64,000 bases of DNA from Canibacter zhoujuaniae (GTDB lineage Bacteria > Actinomycetota > Actinomycetes > Actinomycetales > Microbacteriaceae), in the NCBI RefSeq assembly GCF_011752005.1, contig NZ_JAAIJZ010000001.1, positions 558,001 to 622,000 of the forward strand. Reading direction: 5' to 3'. This document shows positions 8,107 to 16,959 of this stretch, one piece after another. How positions within the stretch are numbered: the stretch's first letter is position 1; each line of letters begins with the position of its first letter. Position numbers and translations under genes: made by a program. The notes below the pieces were generated by a model. That model had not been told where the DNA came from and searched no databases. It worked only from the letters and a program-made list of their open reading frames with translations.

Positions 8107-9135
8107 TCAGTGTGCGCTAGCGGCGACAGTGTCTCTGCTAATGCGCTTGCGGAACACCCAGAATGTCCACGCCTGGTAGGCGAGCACAAACGGGAGGGTG
8201 AACACTGCAACCCAGGTCATCAATTCCAGTGTTTTCTGCGAGCTCGCAGCGCCAACAATAGTCATTGACTGCGCCGGATCGATGCTTGAGATCATCAGGT
8301 TCGGGAAGAGGGCTGCAAAAATTGTCAACAGTGCGAACGCAATAGTTGCTGTGTTGAACGTGAACGCCCAACCCTCCCGACCTTTCAGGTTTAACACCCA
8401 AGCCACGATAGCGGCGACCGCGGCCAGCGCAGCGCAGGCGATAATAGCCGGCAGCATTGGATTGCTAAGGTGCTGGAGGATCGTCCATACGAGGAACAGC
8501 GCTGCTGCCACGATGGTTCCCGCACCAACCTTTACTGCGAGCGCCTGTGAGCGCTCTTTCACCGCACCGGTTGATTTCAGTGCCAAGTAAACCAGGCCGT
8601 GAGTGAAGCAGAGCAGCATCACCACAACACCGCCGAGCAAGCCGTATGGGTTGAGCAGCGTTAAAAGCGTGCCCTCATAGAGCCAGCCGCCGTTGTCCAT
8701 CTTGCTAATCGGGAGGCCCTGAATGAGGTTCGCAAAAGCGGTGCCCCACAGAAGTGGCGGGAGGAACGATCCGATCATAATGAAGCGATCGAACCAGGCT
8801 TTCCATTTTTCGCTCTTCCCCTGGTGCCGGTACTCAAAGGAAACACCGCGCAAAATCAGCGCAACCAATATAAGCAGTAGCGCGAGGTAGAAGCCGGAGA
8901 ACATTGTTGCATACCATTCAGGGAAGGCAGCGAAAAGGCAGGCACCGGCGACAATTAGCCAGGTTTCGTTGAGATCCCAGACAGGGCCGATTGTGTTTAT
9001 AACAACACGGCGATCGGTGTCATCTTTGCCGACAAACGGCAGCGCCATACCGACACCGAAGTCAAAGCCGTCGAGCACAAAGTAGCCGATGAGCAGGACG
9101 CCAACGATTAAGAACCAAACTGTTGTGAGTTCCAT
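8107..9135 (-). CDS. cydB: Cytochrome bd oxidase subunit II
   Basis: A 342-residue multi-helix membrane protein. The N-terminal signature FLIVGVLLIGYFVLDGFDFG and the following WDLNETWLIVAGA are typical of CydB. It pairs with CydA in the quinol-oxidising, oxygen-reducing bd terminal oxidase, which has high oxygen affinity and does not pump protons. The ATG at 9135 is preceded by AGGAGG. The gene follows cydA after 12 bases, so they are co-transcribed, and it ends at the bidirectional terminator. Confidence 0.95.
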   Translation of the reverse strand: MELTTVWFLIVGVLLIGYFVLDGFDFGVGMALPFVGKDDTDRRVVINTIGPVWDLNETWLIVAGACLFAAFPEWYATMFSGFYLALLLILVALILRGVSFEYRHQGKSEKWKAWFDRFIMIGSFLPPLLWGTAFANLIQGLPISKMDNGGWLYEGTLLTLLNPYGLLGGVVVMLLCFTHGLVYLALKSTGAVKERSQALAVKVGAGTIVAAALFLVWTILQHLSNPMLPAIIACAALAAVAAIVAWVLNLKGREGWAFTFNTATIAFALLTIFAALFPNLMISSIDPAQSMTIVGAASSQKTLELMTWVAVFTLPFVLAYQAWTFWVFRKRISRDTVAASAH

Positions 9136-9147
9136 TGTTATAGCCTC

Positions 9148-10602
<1,455 letters not shown>

Positions 10603-10617
10603 TTCTACCTCCGGTTA

Positions 10618-10672
10618 GGGAGCGGGTGCGCACACTGTAAACGTGCTGCGCACGCCACTGTGTATCGCTCCC
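10618..10672 (-). promoter_or_regulatory. Nested inverted repeats in the cydA leader
   Basis: The outer 7-bp arms are GGGAGCG (10618-10624) with CGCTCCC (10666-10672). The inner 7-bp arms are GTGCGCA (10626-10632) with TGCGCAC (10647-10653). All pairings are perfect. The structure ends a few bases before the cydA Shine-Dalgarno, so it could fold in the mRNA and affect translation, or act as a DNA operator. No known regulator motif is recognised. Confidence 0.5.
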
Positions 10673-10753
10673 GAGACGCAGTGCTCGAAAGCTCCGGCCG
10701 TCGACCGGACACTCTAATCTTAAACTAAACTGAGAATTTCCTGCGAATTAGCT

Positions 10754-10784
10754 TTGATATCGAACAAAATAACGCCGTTAGACT
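10754..10784 (+). promoter_or_regulatory. Possible promoter of the App1-type gene (leaderless)
   Basis: TTGATA (10754-10759) and TAGACT (10779-10784) are separated by 19 bp, rather long. The -10 lies 7 bases before the ATG at 10792 and there is no Shine-Dalgarno, which fits a leaderless transcript starting at the A of the ATG, common in actinobacteria. Confidence 0.45.
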
Positions 10785-10791
10785 TATAGCA

Positions 10792-11838
10792 ATGTCGAGC
10801 TCTACTAACAACACCCGCCCACACCGCCTAATGCGGCTCGATCTCTGGGTCAACGCACGCAGGGAGCGGCGGGCACGGAAACACGGCAAGGTTCCTGTCA
10901 TCGTCCCCTCTATCAGCTACGGGGGGAAAGGCTGGGTGCGGCTGCTCGGGCGCACACTTTTAATGTCACCGACCGACCGTAAATTTAGCTCGCAAGACCC
11001 CGCACCATTTGCAGCTGGACAGGTGCGCGGCTGGCGCTCCTTTACAAGCGTTTCCGCCCCAAAAGAAACTGTTACGGTGTATAACGAAGGCACTGAGGTA
11101 GCTAGGATAGCCACCGATACCGGCGGTGTGTTAGATGCGCATATCAGTATTGATCTGCCCGCCGGTTGGCATCACATTACCCTCGAAACAAGCAGCGGTG
11201 ACCGCGCAGAAAGCCCGGTATTCATTGTTGACGCAGCTGAAACTTTCGGCGTTGTAAGCGACGTCGATGACACTATTTTGAACACGGTGCTGCCGCAGCC
11301 GTTTGTTGCCGCTTGGAACAGTTTTGTGCGCAGTGAGTACGCACGTTTGGCCACCCCGGGCATGCCCGGCTTGCTGGATCGTATTCGCCGTGCACACCTC
11401 GCCTCACCAATTATTTACCTCTCAACGGGTGCATGGAATGTTGCACCGGCTCTGATCCGCTTTATGCATCGCCATCTGTGCCCGCGCGGTCCGCTGCTTT
11501 TAACGGATTGGGGGCCCACGCATGATCGCTTCTTCCGCTCCGGCCGCAAACACAAGGAAACTGAGCTGCGGCGACTAGCGCAGGAGTTTCCTGATGTTAA
11601 ATGGCTGCTGATCGGCGATGATGGCCAACACGATGAAGAAATATATTTGGCCTTCACGCAGGAGCACCCCGAGTCTGTTGCAGCGGTGGCGATTCGTCAG
11701 CTAACACCTGGTGAGGCGATGCTCGCGGGTGGGCGCTCCAAAGCCGAAAAACACCATGCGGTCAGCGGTGTGCCTTGGGTGTACGGCGGCGATGGCGGCA
11801 ACCTCTATCACCAGCTGAAGCAGATTAATATCCTCTAA
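10792..11838 (+). CDS. App1-family phosphatase (DUF2183)
   Basis: A 348-residue protein. The N-terminal half has a beta-sandwich-like part (about residues 80-145). The C-terminal half is the App1/DUF2183 domain with the HAD-type catalytic motif VSDVDDTI near residue 153, followed by YLSTGAWN and LLIGDDGQHDEEIY, which supply the later HAD motifs. Yeast App1 is a phosphatidate phosphatase; the substrate of the bacterial proteins is not settled. It is a single-gene unit, divergent from cydA and convergent with yceI. No signal peptide is seen. Confidence 0.85.
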   Translation: MSSSTNNTRPHRLMRLDLWVNARRERRARKHGKVPVIVPSISYGGKGWVRLLGRTLLMSPTDRKFSSQDPAPFAAGQVRGWRSFTSVSAPKETVTVYNEGTEVARIATDTGGVLDAHISIDLPAGWHHITLETSSGDRAESPVFIVDAAETFGVVSDVDDTILNTVLPQPFVAAWNSFVRSEYARLATPGMPGLLDRIRRAHLASPIIYLSTGAWNVAPALIRFMHRHLCPRGPLLLTDWGPTHDRFFRSGRKHKETELRRLAQEFPDVKWLLIGDDGQHDEEIYLAFTQEHPESVAAVAIRQLTPGEAMLAGGRSKAEKHHAVSGVPWVYGGDGGNLYHQLKQINIL

Positions 11839-11863
11839 AGCCCGAGATAGCGTCATTAAAAAT

Positions 11864-11921
11864 ATTTCACGACCTTCTAGAGTCTGCGTCAAACTTTCGC
11901 GGCTCTAGAAGGTCGCGAAAT
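11864..11921. terminator. Large hairpin between convergent genes
   Basis: A 13-bp perfect stem (11870-11882 with 11903-11915) is extended by five more pairs after one mismatch (11864-11868 with 11917-11921), around a 20-nt loop. On the minus strand it is followed by ATATTTTTAATG, so it can end the yceI transcript. An alternative fold pairs TTTCGCG with CGCGAAA on the right side. Confidence 0.65.
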
Positions 11922-11956
11922 AGGCTCTAACAGTATTGTTGGCGACTGCTAGTAAC

Positions 11957-12517
11957 TTACTTCTTTAGCGCTTGCAGTTCTAGTGAAATTGTCACCTTAT
12001 TACCCACTACAAGCTGCCCGGTTTTCTCAACAGCTCCGCCGAAGCTGATCCCGAAATCGGTGCGGTCAATGTTTGTGTGTGCGCTCAAACCAATGCGGGT
12101 GCCACCGTATGCATCGGCGCCGATCCCGGTAAGCTCAACCTCGAAGGTTACCTCCTTAGTAACACCGCGCATGGTCAGGTCACCGGTTATTTCACCGTGC
12201 TCTGCATCACGCAACTGGAACTCTCGCCCAACAAACTCAAAGGTTGGGTGCTCATCAGCTGCGAAAAAGTCGCTGTTGAGCAGGTGCGCGTCACGGTTCG
12301 TCTCACCCGTGCTCACAGATTTTACCTGCACTGTTGCGGTCACAGTTGAATCTTTAGGATCTTCGCCGGTGACAATTTCCCCGCCAAACTCATTAAAGTT
12401 GCCCCGGACTTTGCTAATACCGAGGTGGCGCACAGTAAAAGCTACTTCTGAGTGAACAGGATCAATCTCCCATGTTCCCGCCTCGTAGTTTTCGATCTGC
12501 TCTGCGGTTACTGCCAT
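11957..12517 (-). CDS. YceI-family polyisoprenoid-binding-like protein
   Basis: A 186-residue protein of the YceI lipocalin-like beta-barrel family. It shows WEIDPVHSEVAFTVRH near the start, then DSTVTATVQVKSVSTG and NSDFFAADEHPTFEF, all family signatures. The start ATG at 12517 is preceded by AAGGAGA; the frame could be read from 12568, but the family begins here. No signal peptide is visible, so it is probably cytoplasmic, as in many actinobacteria. Some members bind polyisoprenoid lipids; the role here is unknown. Confidence 0.9.
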   Translation of the reverse strand: MAVTAEQIENYEAGTWEIDPVHSEVAFTVRHLGISKVRGNFNEFGGEIVTGEDPKDSTVTATVQVKSVSTGETNRDAHLLNSDFFAADEHPTFEFVGREFQLRDAEHGEITGDLTMRGVTKEVTFEVELTGIGADAYGGTRIGLSAHTNIDRTDFGISFGGAVEKTGQLVVGNKVTISLELQALKK

Positions 12518-12647
12518 GCTAGTCTCCTTCATAGTTGTATTGTTATTCTTCGCACGAATGCGTGTCATAACAGTGCAACGACTGAAAACACAAGCTATTC
12601 CTGTTTATATTAAGCTCTCAGGAAATTTGAAGCCTTAGCAGCTCGGC

Positions 12648-13376
12648 TTATCGCGGGCGGTTTCTAGCGCTCTGTCTGGCTGCTGCAGTCACAGAGTCAT
12701 CTATTTCCCGCGGCTCAAACTCACCGTATTTGCGCTTCGCAGCGGTTGCAATAAGAAAGTCACTGACCGCAGGATTTTTTGGGAGCAGCGCACCGTGCAA
12801 ATATGTGCCGATCACATTCTTAAAACGCGCACCTTCGTGCCCATCATCTGGATTATTCCCAGCCCCCTGTTTTACCCTGCCGAAGGGCTCGCAGCCGTCC
12901 CCCAAAACAGTGTTACCACTGTGATTTTCATAGCCAATAATCTCACCAAACTCATCGCTTTCAAGGACGATATTGCCGATCATGCGCGTATCTCCGCCGC
13001 GGGTCTCAACGTCTAACACACCGATCCCCCGCATATCTTCACCTCCGACGGTGAGAAAGCGATGACCGAAAAGCTGGTAGAGGCCGCAGATCATCAACAT
13101 CGGCACTCCATCCTCAGCTAAGCCACGCAAAACTTCCGATTTCAATTGCAGATCTGCCGCAACCTTCAACTGCCCAGAATCTTGGCCGCCACCGCCGAGG
13201 AAAATATCAGCATCATCAGGAAGCGGATCCCCCGGGTTCACAACAACGGTTTTCGGCTGGTAGCCCTGCAACCGGATGCGCCGCTGTAGTGCGATCACAT
13301 TGCCCTGATCGCCGTACATATTCATCTCGCGCGGATACAGCGAGACTATTACCAGCTCTTTACCAGCGTCTACCAT
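12648..13376 (-). CDS. gatD: GatD, glutaminase subunit of lipid II amidotransferase
   Basis: Class I glutamine amidotransferase of the CobB/CobQ type, 242 residues. The catalytic cysteine sits in ICGLYQLFG and the histidine in GTYLHG. GatD supplies ammonia to MurT, and the pair amidates the alpha-carboxyl of D-Glu in lipid II to give D-isoglutamine. The start overlaps the murT end (ATGG/TAG) with GGAGGA just before it, so it is translated together with murT. Confidence 0.92.
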   Translation of the reverse strand: MVDAGKELVIVSLYPREMNMYGDQGNVIALQRRIRLQGYQPKTVVVNPGDPLPDDADIFLGGGGQDSGQLKVAADLQLKSEVLRGLAEDGVPMLMICGLYQLFGHRFLTVGGEDMRGIGVLDVETRGGDTRMIGNIVLESDEFGEIIGYENHSGNTVLGDGCEPFGRVKQGAGNNPDDGHEGARFKNVIGTYLHGALLPKNPAVSDFLIATAAKRKYGEFEPREIDDSVTAAARQSARNRPR

Positions 13377-14668
13377 ACGTCCTCCACATCAGTGAGCTCG
13401 GCAAGATATTTGCGAATCTCGAGCATCGCGGTGTAGCTGCAGTAAATACGCCGCGGCACCCCGGCTGTGCGCTCCCGAAAACTGGCCACCGCTGTGCGCA
13501 GATCTTCGATTGTCTGCCCCACCGCTACCTCATCATGCTGCAGTCTTAGAGTCATGTCCCAAGCGCGCACACCCGACACAGTATCAACCCCACCAGCTTG
13601 CAGTGTTGAAAAATCGACATCCCACAACCATGACATGTCACGGCCATCGGCGTATTGATCGTTGATCGCAATCATGACAGCAACATTCTCGGGCGCAAAT
13701 GAAGCCAGGCCGAGCCGGAATCCGGCCGGATTTTTCACCAACACAAGCTCAAGTTTTTCACCGTCCAGCTCCAGCTGCTCGCCTCTGCCAAAGGCCGGGC
13801 GGATCTCTGCCAGATCATGCAGCAGTTTATCGGATGCAACCGGAGTCGCATTGTGCGCCAAAATCGCACGCACTAGCGTCATCGCAGCAGCCGCGTTAAA
13901 GAGATTGTAGAGCCCTTCAAGCCGCAGGGTTGTTTCAAACTCTGCCCCGTCGATGAGATACTTAGCCCGCTGCTCCCCAACCGCTGTGAGCATAACGTCA
14001 GGCTGTTTATGCCCGGCCTTTACAGCTGTCTCAGTCGCAGCCCCATAAAGCTCCTGGTCGTTTGGAAACAGCTCCCTAAGCGACTCAGACAGCCCGAACT
14101 CAAGCACCCTAACTCGTCCGGCTGCGCTAAGTTGCACCCCGATCTCATGCAGCAGCGGGTCTTCACAATTTACGACCACAGTATCCTGCGTGGCGTCAGC
14201 GAGTTTCTTTAACAGGCTAGCGGTGTAGTCGAGCTCACCGAACCGATCAAGCTGATCACGGAGCACATTTAGCAGCAGGGTGTGACGCGGCCGCACCCTA
14301 TCTATAACGTGCATCGCATGCGCTTCATCAAGCTCCAGCACCGCAATATCGGCCTTCAGTTCACCCTTCCAATTCACCTCGCCCAACGCCGCAGCAACAA
14401 TACCGCGCGCAAAGTTAGAGCCGGTTTTGTTAGTGAAAACCTTAAGCCCCTGCGCTGACAGCAGCTCCACCACCATTTTCGTTGTGGTTGTTTTACCGTT
14501 CGTGCCGCTAATTGCCACAACACCGAACGGTAACTGCGCCATCAGGCGCGGCAAATATTGCGGATCGAAACGCTCAACCACTAAGCCAGGCAGCGCAGAC
14601 CCTCCCCCGCGCAGCCGTGCAGCAGCGCGCACGATCCGACCGACAAAGGTAGAGAGCAAATGACGCAT
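13370..14668 (-). CDS. murT: MurT, Mur-ligase-like subunit of lipid II amidotransferase
   Basis: A 432-residue Mur ligase homologue with P-loop SGTNGKTTTTK, central motif VLELDEAH and the C-terminal DUF1727 domain (LVLVKNPAGF). It activates the D-Glu carboxylate of lipid II for amidation by ammonia from GatD. Only two cysteines are present, far apart, so the four-cysteine zinc ribbon described in Staphylococcus MurT is missing; the region between about residues 185 and 235 is instead a short insert without cysteines. First gene of the murT-gatD pair. Confidence 0.93.
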   Translation of the reverse strand: MRHLLSTFVGRIVRAAARLRGGGSALPGLVVERFDPQYLPRLMAQLPFGVVAISGTNGKTTTTKMVVELLSAQGLKVFTNKTGSNFARGIVAAALGEVNWKGELKADIAVLELDEAHAMHVIDRVRPRHTLLLNVLRDQLDRFGELDYTASLLKKLADATQDTVVVNCEDPLLHEIGVQLSAAGRVRVLEFGLSESLRELFPNDQELYGAATETAVKAGHKQPDVMLTAVGEQRAKYLIDGAEFETTLRLEGLYNLFNAAAAMTLVRAILAHNATPVASDKLLHDLAEIRPAFGRGEQLELDGEKLELVLVKNPAGFRLGLASFAPENVAVMIAINDQYADGRDMSWLWDVDFSTLQAGGVDTVSGVRAWDMTLRLQHDEVAVGQTIEDLRTAVASFRERTAGVPRRIYCSYTAMLEIRKYLAELTDVEDVW

Positions 14669-14677
14669 AAAGTTATT

Positions 14678-15697
14678 CTAATGTTGGCACCCGGGGCACC
14701 AGTAGAGTTTTCGCTTGCCGAATTCTTCGAGCTGGATCTCAGCACCGCAGCGCTCACACGCGGTGCCCTCCTTTTTGTAAACCCAGTGTCTAGCGTCTCG
14801 GTCTCGTAACGCCAGAGCGTACGCGGAACCGGTCAAACCGTCTTTGGTGATCATCTGCCCGACGCTAATTCCTGTTTCTAACAGATGCACCCAATCGTCC
14901 CACAGGGTCTGCAGTGTCTCGCGCGGCAGCTGATTTGCTGGAGTGTGCGGATCAAGCGCTGCACGAAACAGCATTTCGGCACGGTAGACATTGCCGATAC
15001 CCGCAATAATCGCCTGATCCATCAAAACCAAACCGATAGGTGTCGGTTTTTTTGCGGCACGTTCAATGAAGCGCTCTGCTGCAGCCTGGGAAGCATCGTT
15101 TGCAGGATCCGGGCCGAGACGGTTCAAAACTCCCTGCAGCTCAGCCTCTGTCAACACTTCACAGGCCGTAGGCCCCCGCAGATCCGCGCAGACTGTCTCG
15201 GTTAACAGCCGCGCCCGCACTTGGCCCACCGGGGGTGGCGGCCATAAGCTGCCAACATCTCCAGTTTTGTCATTTTCAGCCATGCGCACTCTAGCGCGTC
15301 TTGGGGCTCCGATACTGGTCACCGAATCTTCTGCCTCGCCGTCTATTGGCGCAACAACGCCGGCCATTTGGGTCTGCCCGAAACGGCGTGCCCCACTTGT
15401 CGCCTGCTGGCCGCTGGCAGCGGTCACCCCGTGCACCTGAATAGACGGGTGCACAAGCACCTCACCGCTGAAATCCCAGGCCCCGTAGATTCCCAAGTGC
15501 ACGCGCAACCACAGTTGATTCTCAAACTGTAGAAACATTTGTTTCCCGACGGCTGTCGCACGCACCATTCGCGTTCCGCTGATGAGCGCAGCGCCGTCAG
15601 CAAAACGCCCCTGCGGGCTTGTGACTTCTGTCACCCGACCCACAAAATTCGCCTCAAACTGGCGGGCGATACGGTGTACTGAATGCCCCTCAGGCAC
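14678..15697 (-). CDS. Nei/Fpg-family DNA glycosylase
   Basis: Endonuclease VIII-type enzyme that removes oxidised bases and cuts the abasic site. The mature N-terminus PEGHSVHRIA supplies the catalytic proline and glutamate, which fixes the start at the GTG at 15697; a longer frame to 15832 would bury it. Later features are the H2TH domain (QAIIAGIGNVYRAEMLF) and a C-terminal zinc finger (CERCG and CPGC). At 339 residues it is longer than usual because of an insert around residues 110-165. It begins 7 bases after rpiB. Confidence 0.92.
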   Translation of the reverse strand: MPEGHSVHRIARQFEANFVGRVTEVTSPQGRFADGAALISGTRMVRATAVGKQMFLQFENQLWLRVHLGIYGAWDFSGEVLVHPSIQVHGVTAASGQQATSGARRFGQTQMAGVVAPIDGEAEDSVTSIGAPRRARVRMAENDKTGDVGSLWPPPPVGQVRARLLTETVCADLRGPTACEVLTEAELQGVLNRLGPDPANDASQAAAERFIERAAKKPTPIGLVLMDQAIIAGIGNVYRAEMLFRAALDPHTPANQLPRETLQTLWDDWVHLLETGISVGQMITKDGLTGSAYALALRDRDARHWVYKKEGTACERCGAEIQLEEFGKRKLYWCPGCQH

Positions 15698-15704
15698 AGA
15701 AAAC

Positions 15705-16205
15705 CTACTCAGCCGCAGGCTTGTTGACGCCCTTACCGGCAATATCACCGGTGGTTTCGTACTCGCCGAGCTGGCCAATGCGGCGCACGTGCCGCTCGTC
15801 ACCTGAGAAAGACGTAGCAATAAACCTGTCAATCAAGGCGATGGCCTCTTCGGCGGTGTGCTGCCGGGCACCGATCGAGATCACATTTGCATTATTGTGC
15901 TCCCGAGCCAATTCTGCGGTGGAGAGGTTCCAGACCAAAGCAGCCCGAATCCCCCGCACCTTATTTGCGGCCATTTGCTCACCGTTGCCTGAGCCGCCAA
16001 ACACAACACCAAGCGCTTCAACTCCGGCAGCCGCATCAGCTGCTACACCCAGTGCAGCGTTAATGCAAAAGGCTGGGTAGTCGTCGAGCGCATCGTATTC
16101 CTGCGGGCCGTGGTCAATCACCTCATGCCCCTGGGCAGCAAGATGCTGCTGCACTAGCTGGCTGAATTCGAGCCCCGCGTGGTCGGTTGCTACGTGAATT
16201 CGCAT
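15705..16205 (-). CDS. rpiB: Ribose-5-phosphate isomerase B
   Basis: RpiB/LacAB family, 166 residues. It interconverts ribose 5-phosphate and ribulose 5-phosphate in the pentose phosphate pathway. Motifs are HVATDHAGLEF at the start and VVFGGSGNGEQMAANKV, the phosphate-binding loop. The catalytic position is Glu in GNGEQ, as in mycobacterial RpiB, rather than the Cys of the E. coli enzyme. Followed by the glycosylase gene. Confidence 0.94.
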   Translation of the reverse strand: MRIHVATDHAGLEFSQLVQQHLAAQGHEVIDHGPQEYDALDDYPAFCINAALGVAADAAAGVEALGVVFGGSGNGEQMAANKVRGIRAALVWNLSTAELAREHNNANVISIGARQHTAEEAIALIDRFIATSFSGDERHVRRIGQLGEYETTGDIAGKGVNKPAAE

Positions 16206-16246
16206 TTCTTACTCCCTAAAATGTTTGCGCCGTTTGCACGACGAGA

Positions 16247-16885
16247 CTAGAACTGTGGGCGCGCGGTGCGGGTGCGCTTTAACTCATAGAAACCTTCGAC
16301 CCCGGTCGCAAGCACGAGTGCGTCAAAGAGGTCGAGTGCCGCCTGCCCCTGCGGTGCGGGAGTTACAACAGGCCCGAATAGCCCCTTACCGTTGACGGCA
16401 ACAATCGGGATCCCAACGTCTTTACCAACTAGCTCTAGCCCAGCAGCTGTGCTGTCACGCAGCGCCGCATCAACGCCCGAATCACCGGGCGTAAACGAGG
16501 TTTCCGCATCTGCGTAAGCAGCCAGCTCACTCGGCAGATCGAGAGCGTCGAGCGCCTCAGCGATAATTGCGTCATAATCGGTGCGCCCACCCGGGTGAAT
16601 GCGCTCACCTATTTCGGTGTACAGCGCACCAACCACTTCTGCTCCGTGCGCCTGTCGCGCGGCCTCAATAACCCGTAGCGTCTGCAGACCGCCGGCGTGC
16701 ATAGTCTTATGGCGGTCGCTAATTTTGTCACGCCCCTCGTTTAGGATTTTGAGGCTAAATGGACGCCAGTTCACTGTGAAACCGCGCACTTCACTAACCT
16801 CTGTGATCCAGCGGCTGGTCATCCAGCACCACGGGCAAGAGGGGTCAAACCAAAACTCAACCGACTCGGGGTTTGCGACTGTCAT
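16247..16885 (-). CDS. DsbA-family protein like mycothiol-dependent nitroreductase Rv2466c
   Basis: A 212-residue thioredoxin-fold protein with the CPWC redox motif (FWFDPSCPWCWMTSRW) at residues 15-18. The rest follows M. tuberculosis Rv2466c closely, including RPFSLKILNE, EIGERIH and the C-terminus FYELKRTRTARPQF. Rv2466c uses mycothiol to reduce its disulphide, so the call suggests that this organism makes mycothiol. Cytoplasmic, with no signal peptide. It is divergent from pepN and 41 bases upstream of rpiB. Confidence 0.88.
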   Translation of the reverse strand: MTVANPESVEFWFDPSCPWCWMTSRWITEVSEVRGFTVNWRPFSLKILNEGRDKISDRHKTMHAGGLQTLRVIEAARQAHGAEVVGALYTEIGERIHPGGRTDYDAIIAEALDALDLPSELAAYADAETSFTPGDSGVDAALRDSTAAGLELVGKDVGIPIVAVNGKGLFGPVVTPAPQGQAALDLFDALVLATGVEGFYELKRTRTARPQF

Positions 16886-16959
16886 ACCCTCGATTCTATC
16901 AGTGAGTGTGGGATAGGCTTAAGGGGTATTTGCACGCACCTATCAAAGGAGACTAACCC

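Noticed and set aside
15698..15832. Upstream extension of the Nei-type glycosylase
   Set aside because: The catalytic proline must follow the initiator, which places the start at 15697; the extension overlaps rpiB.
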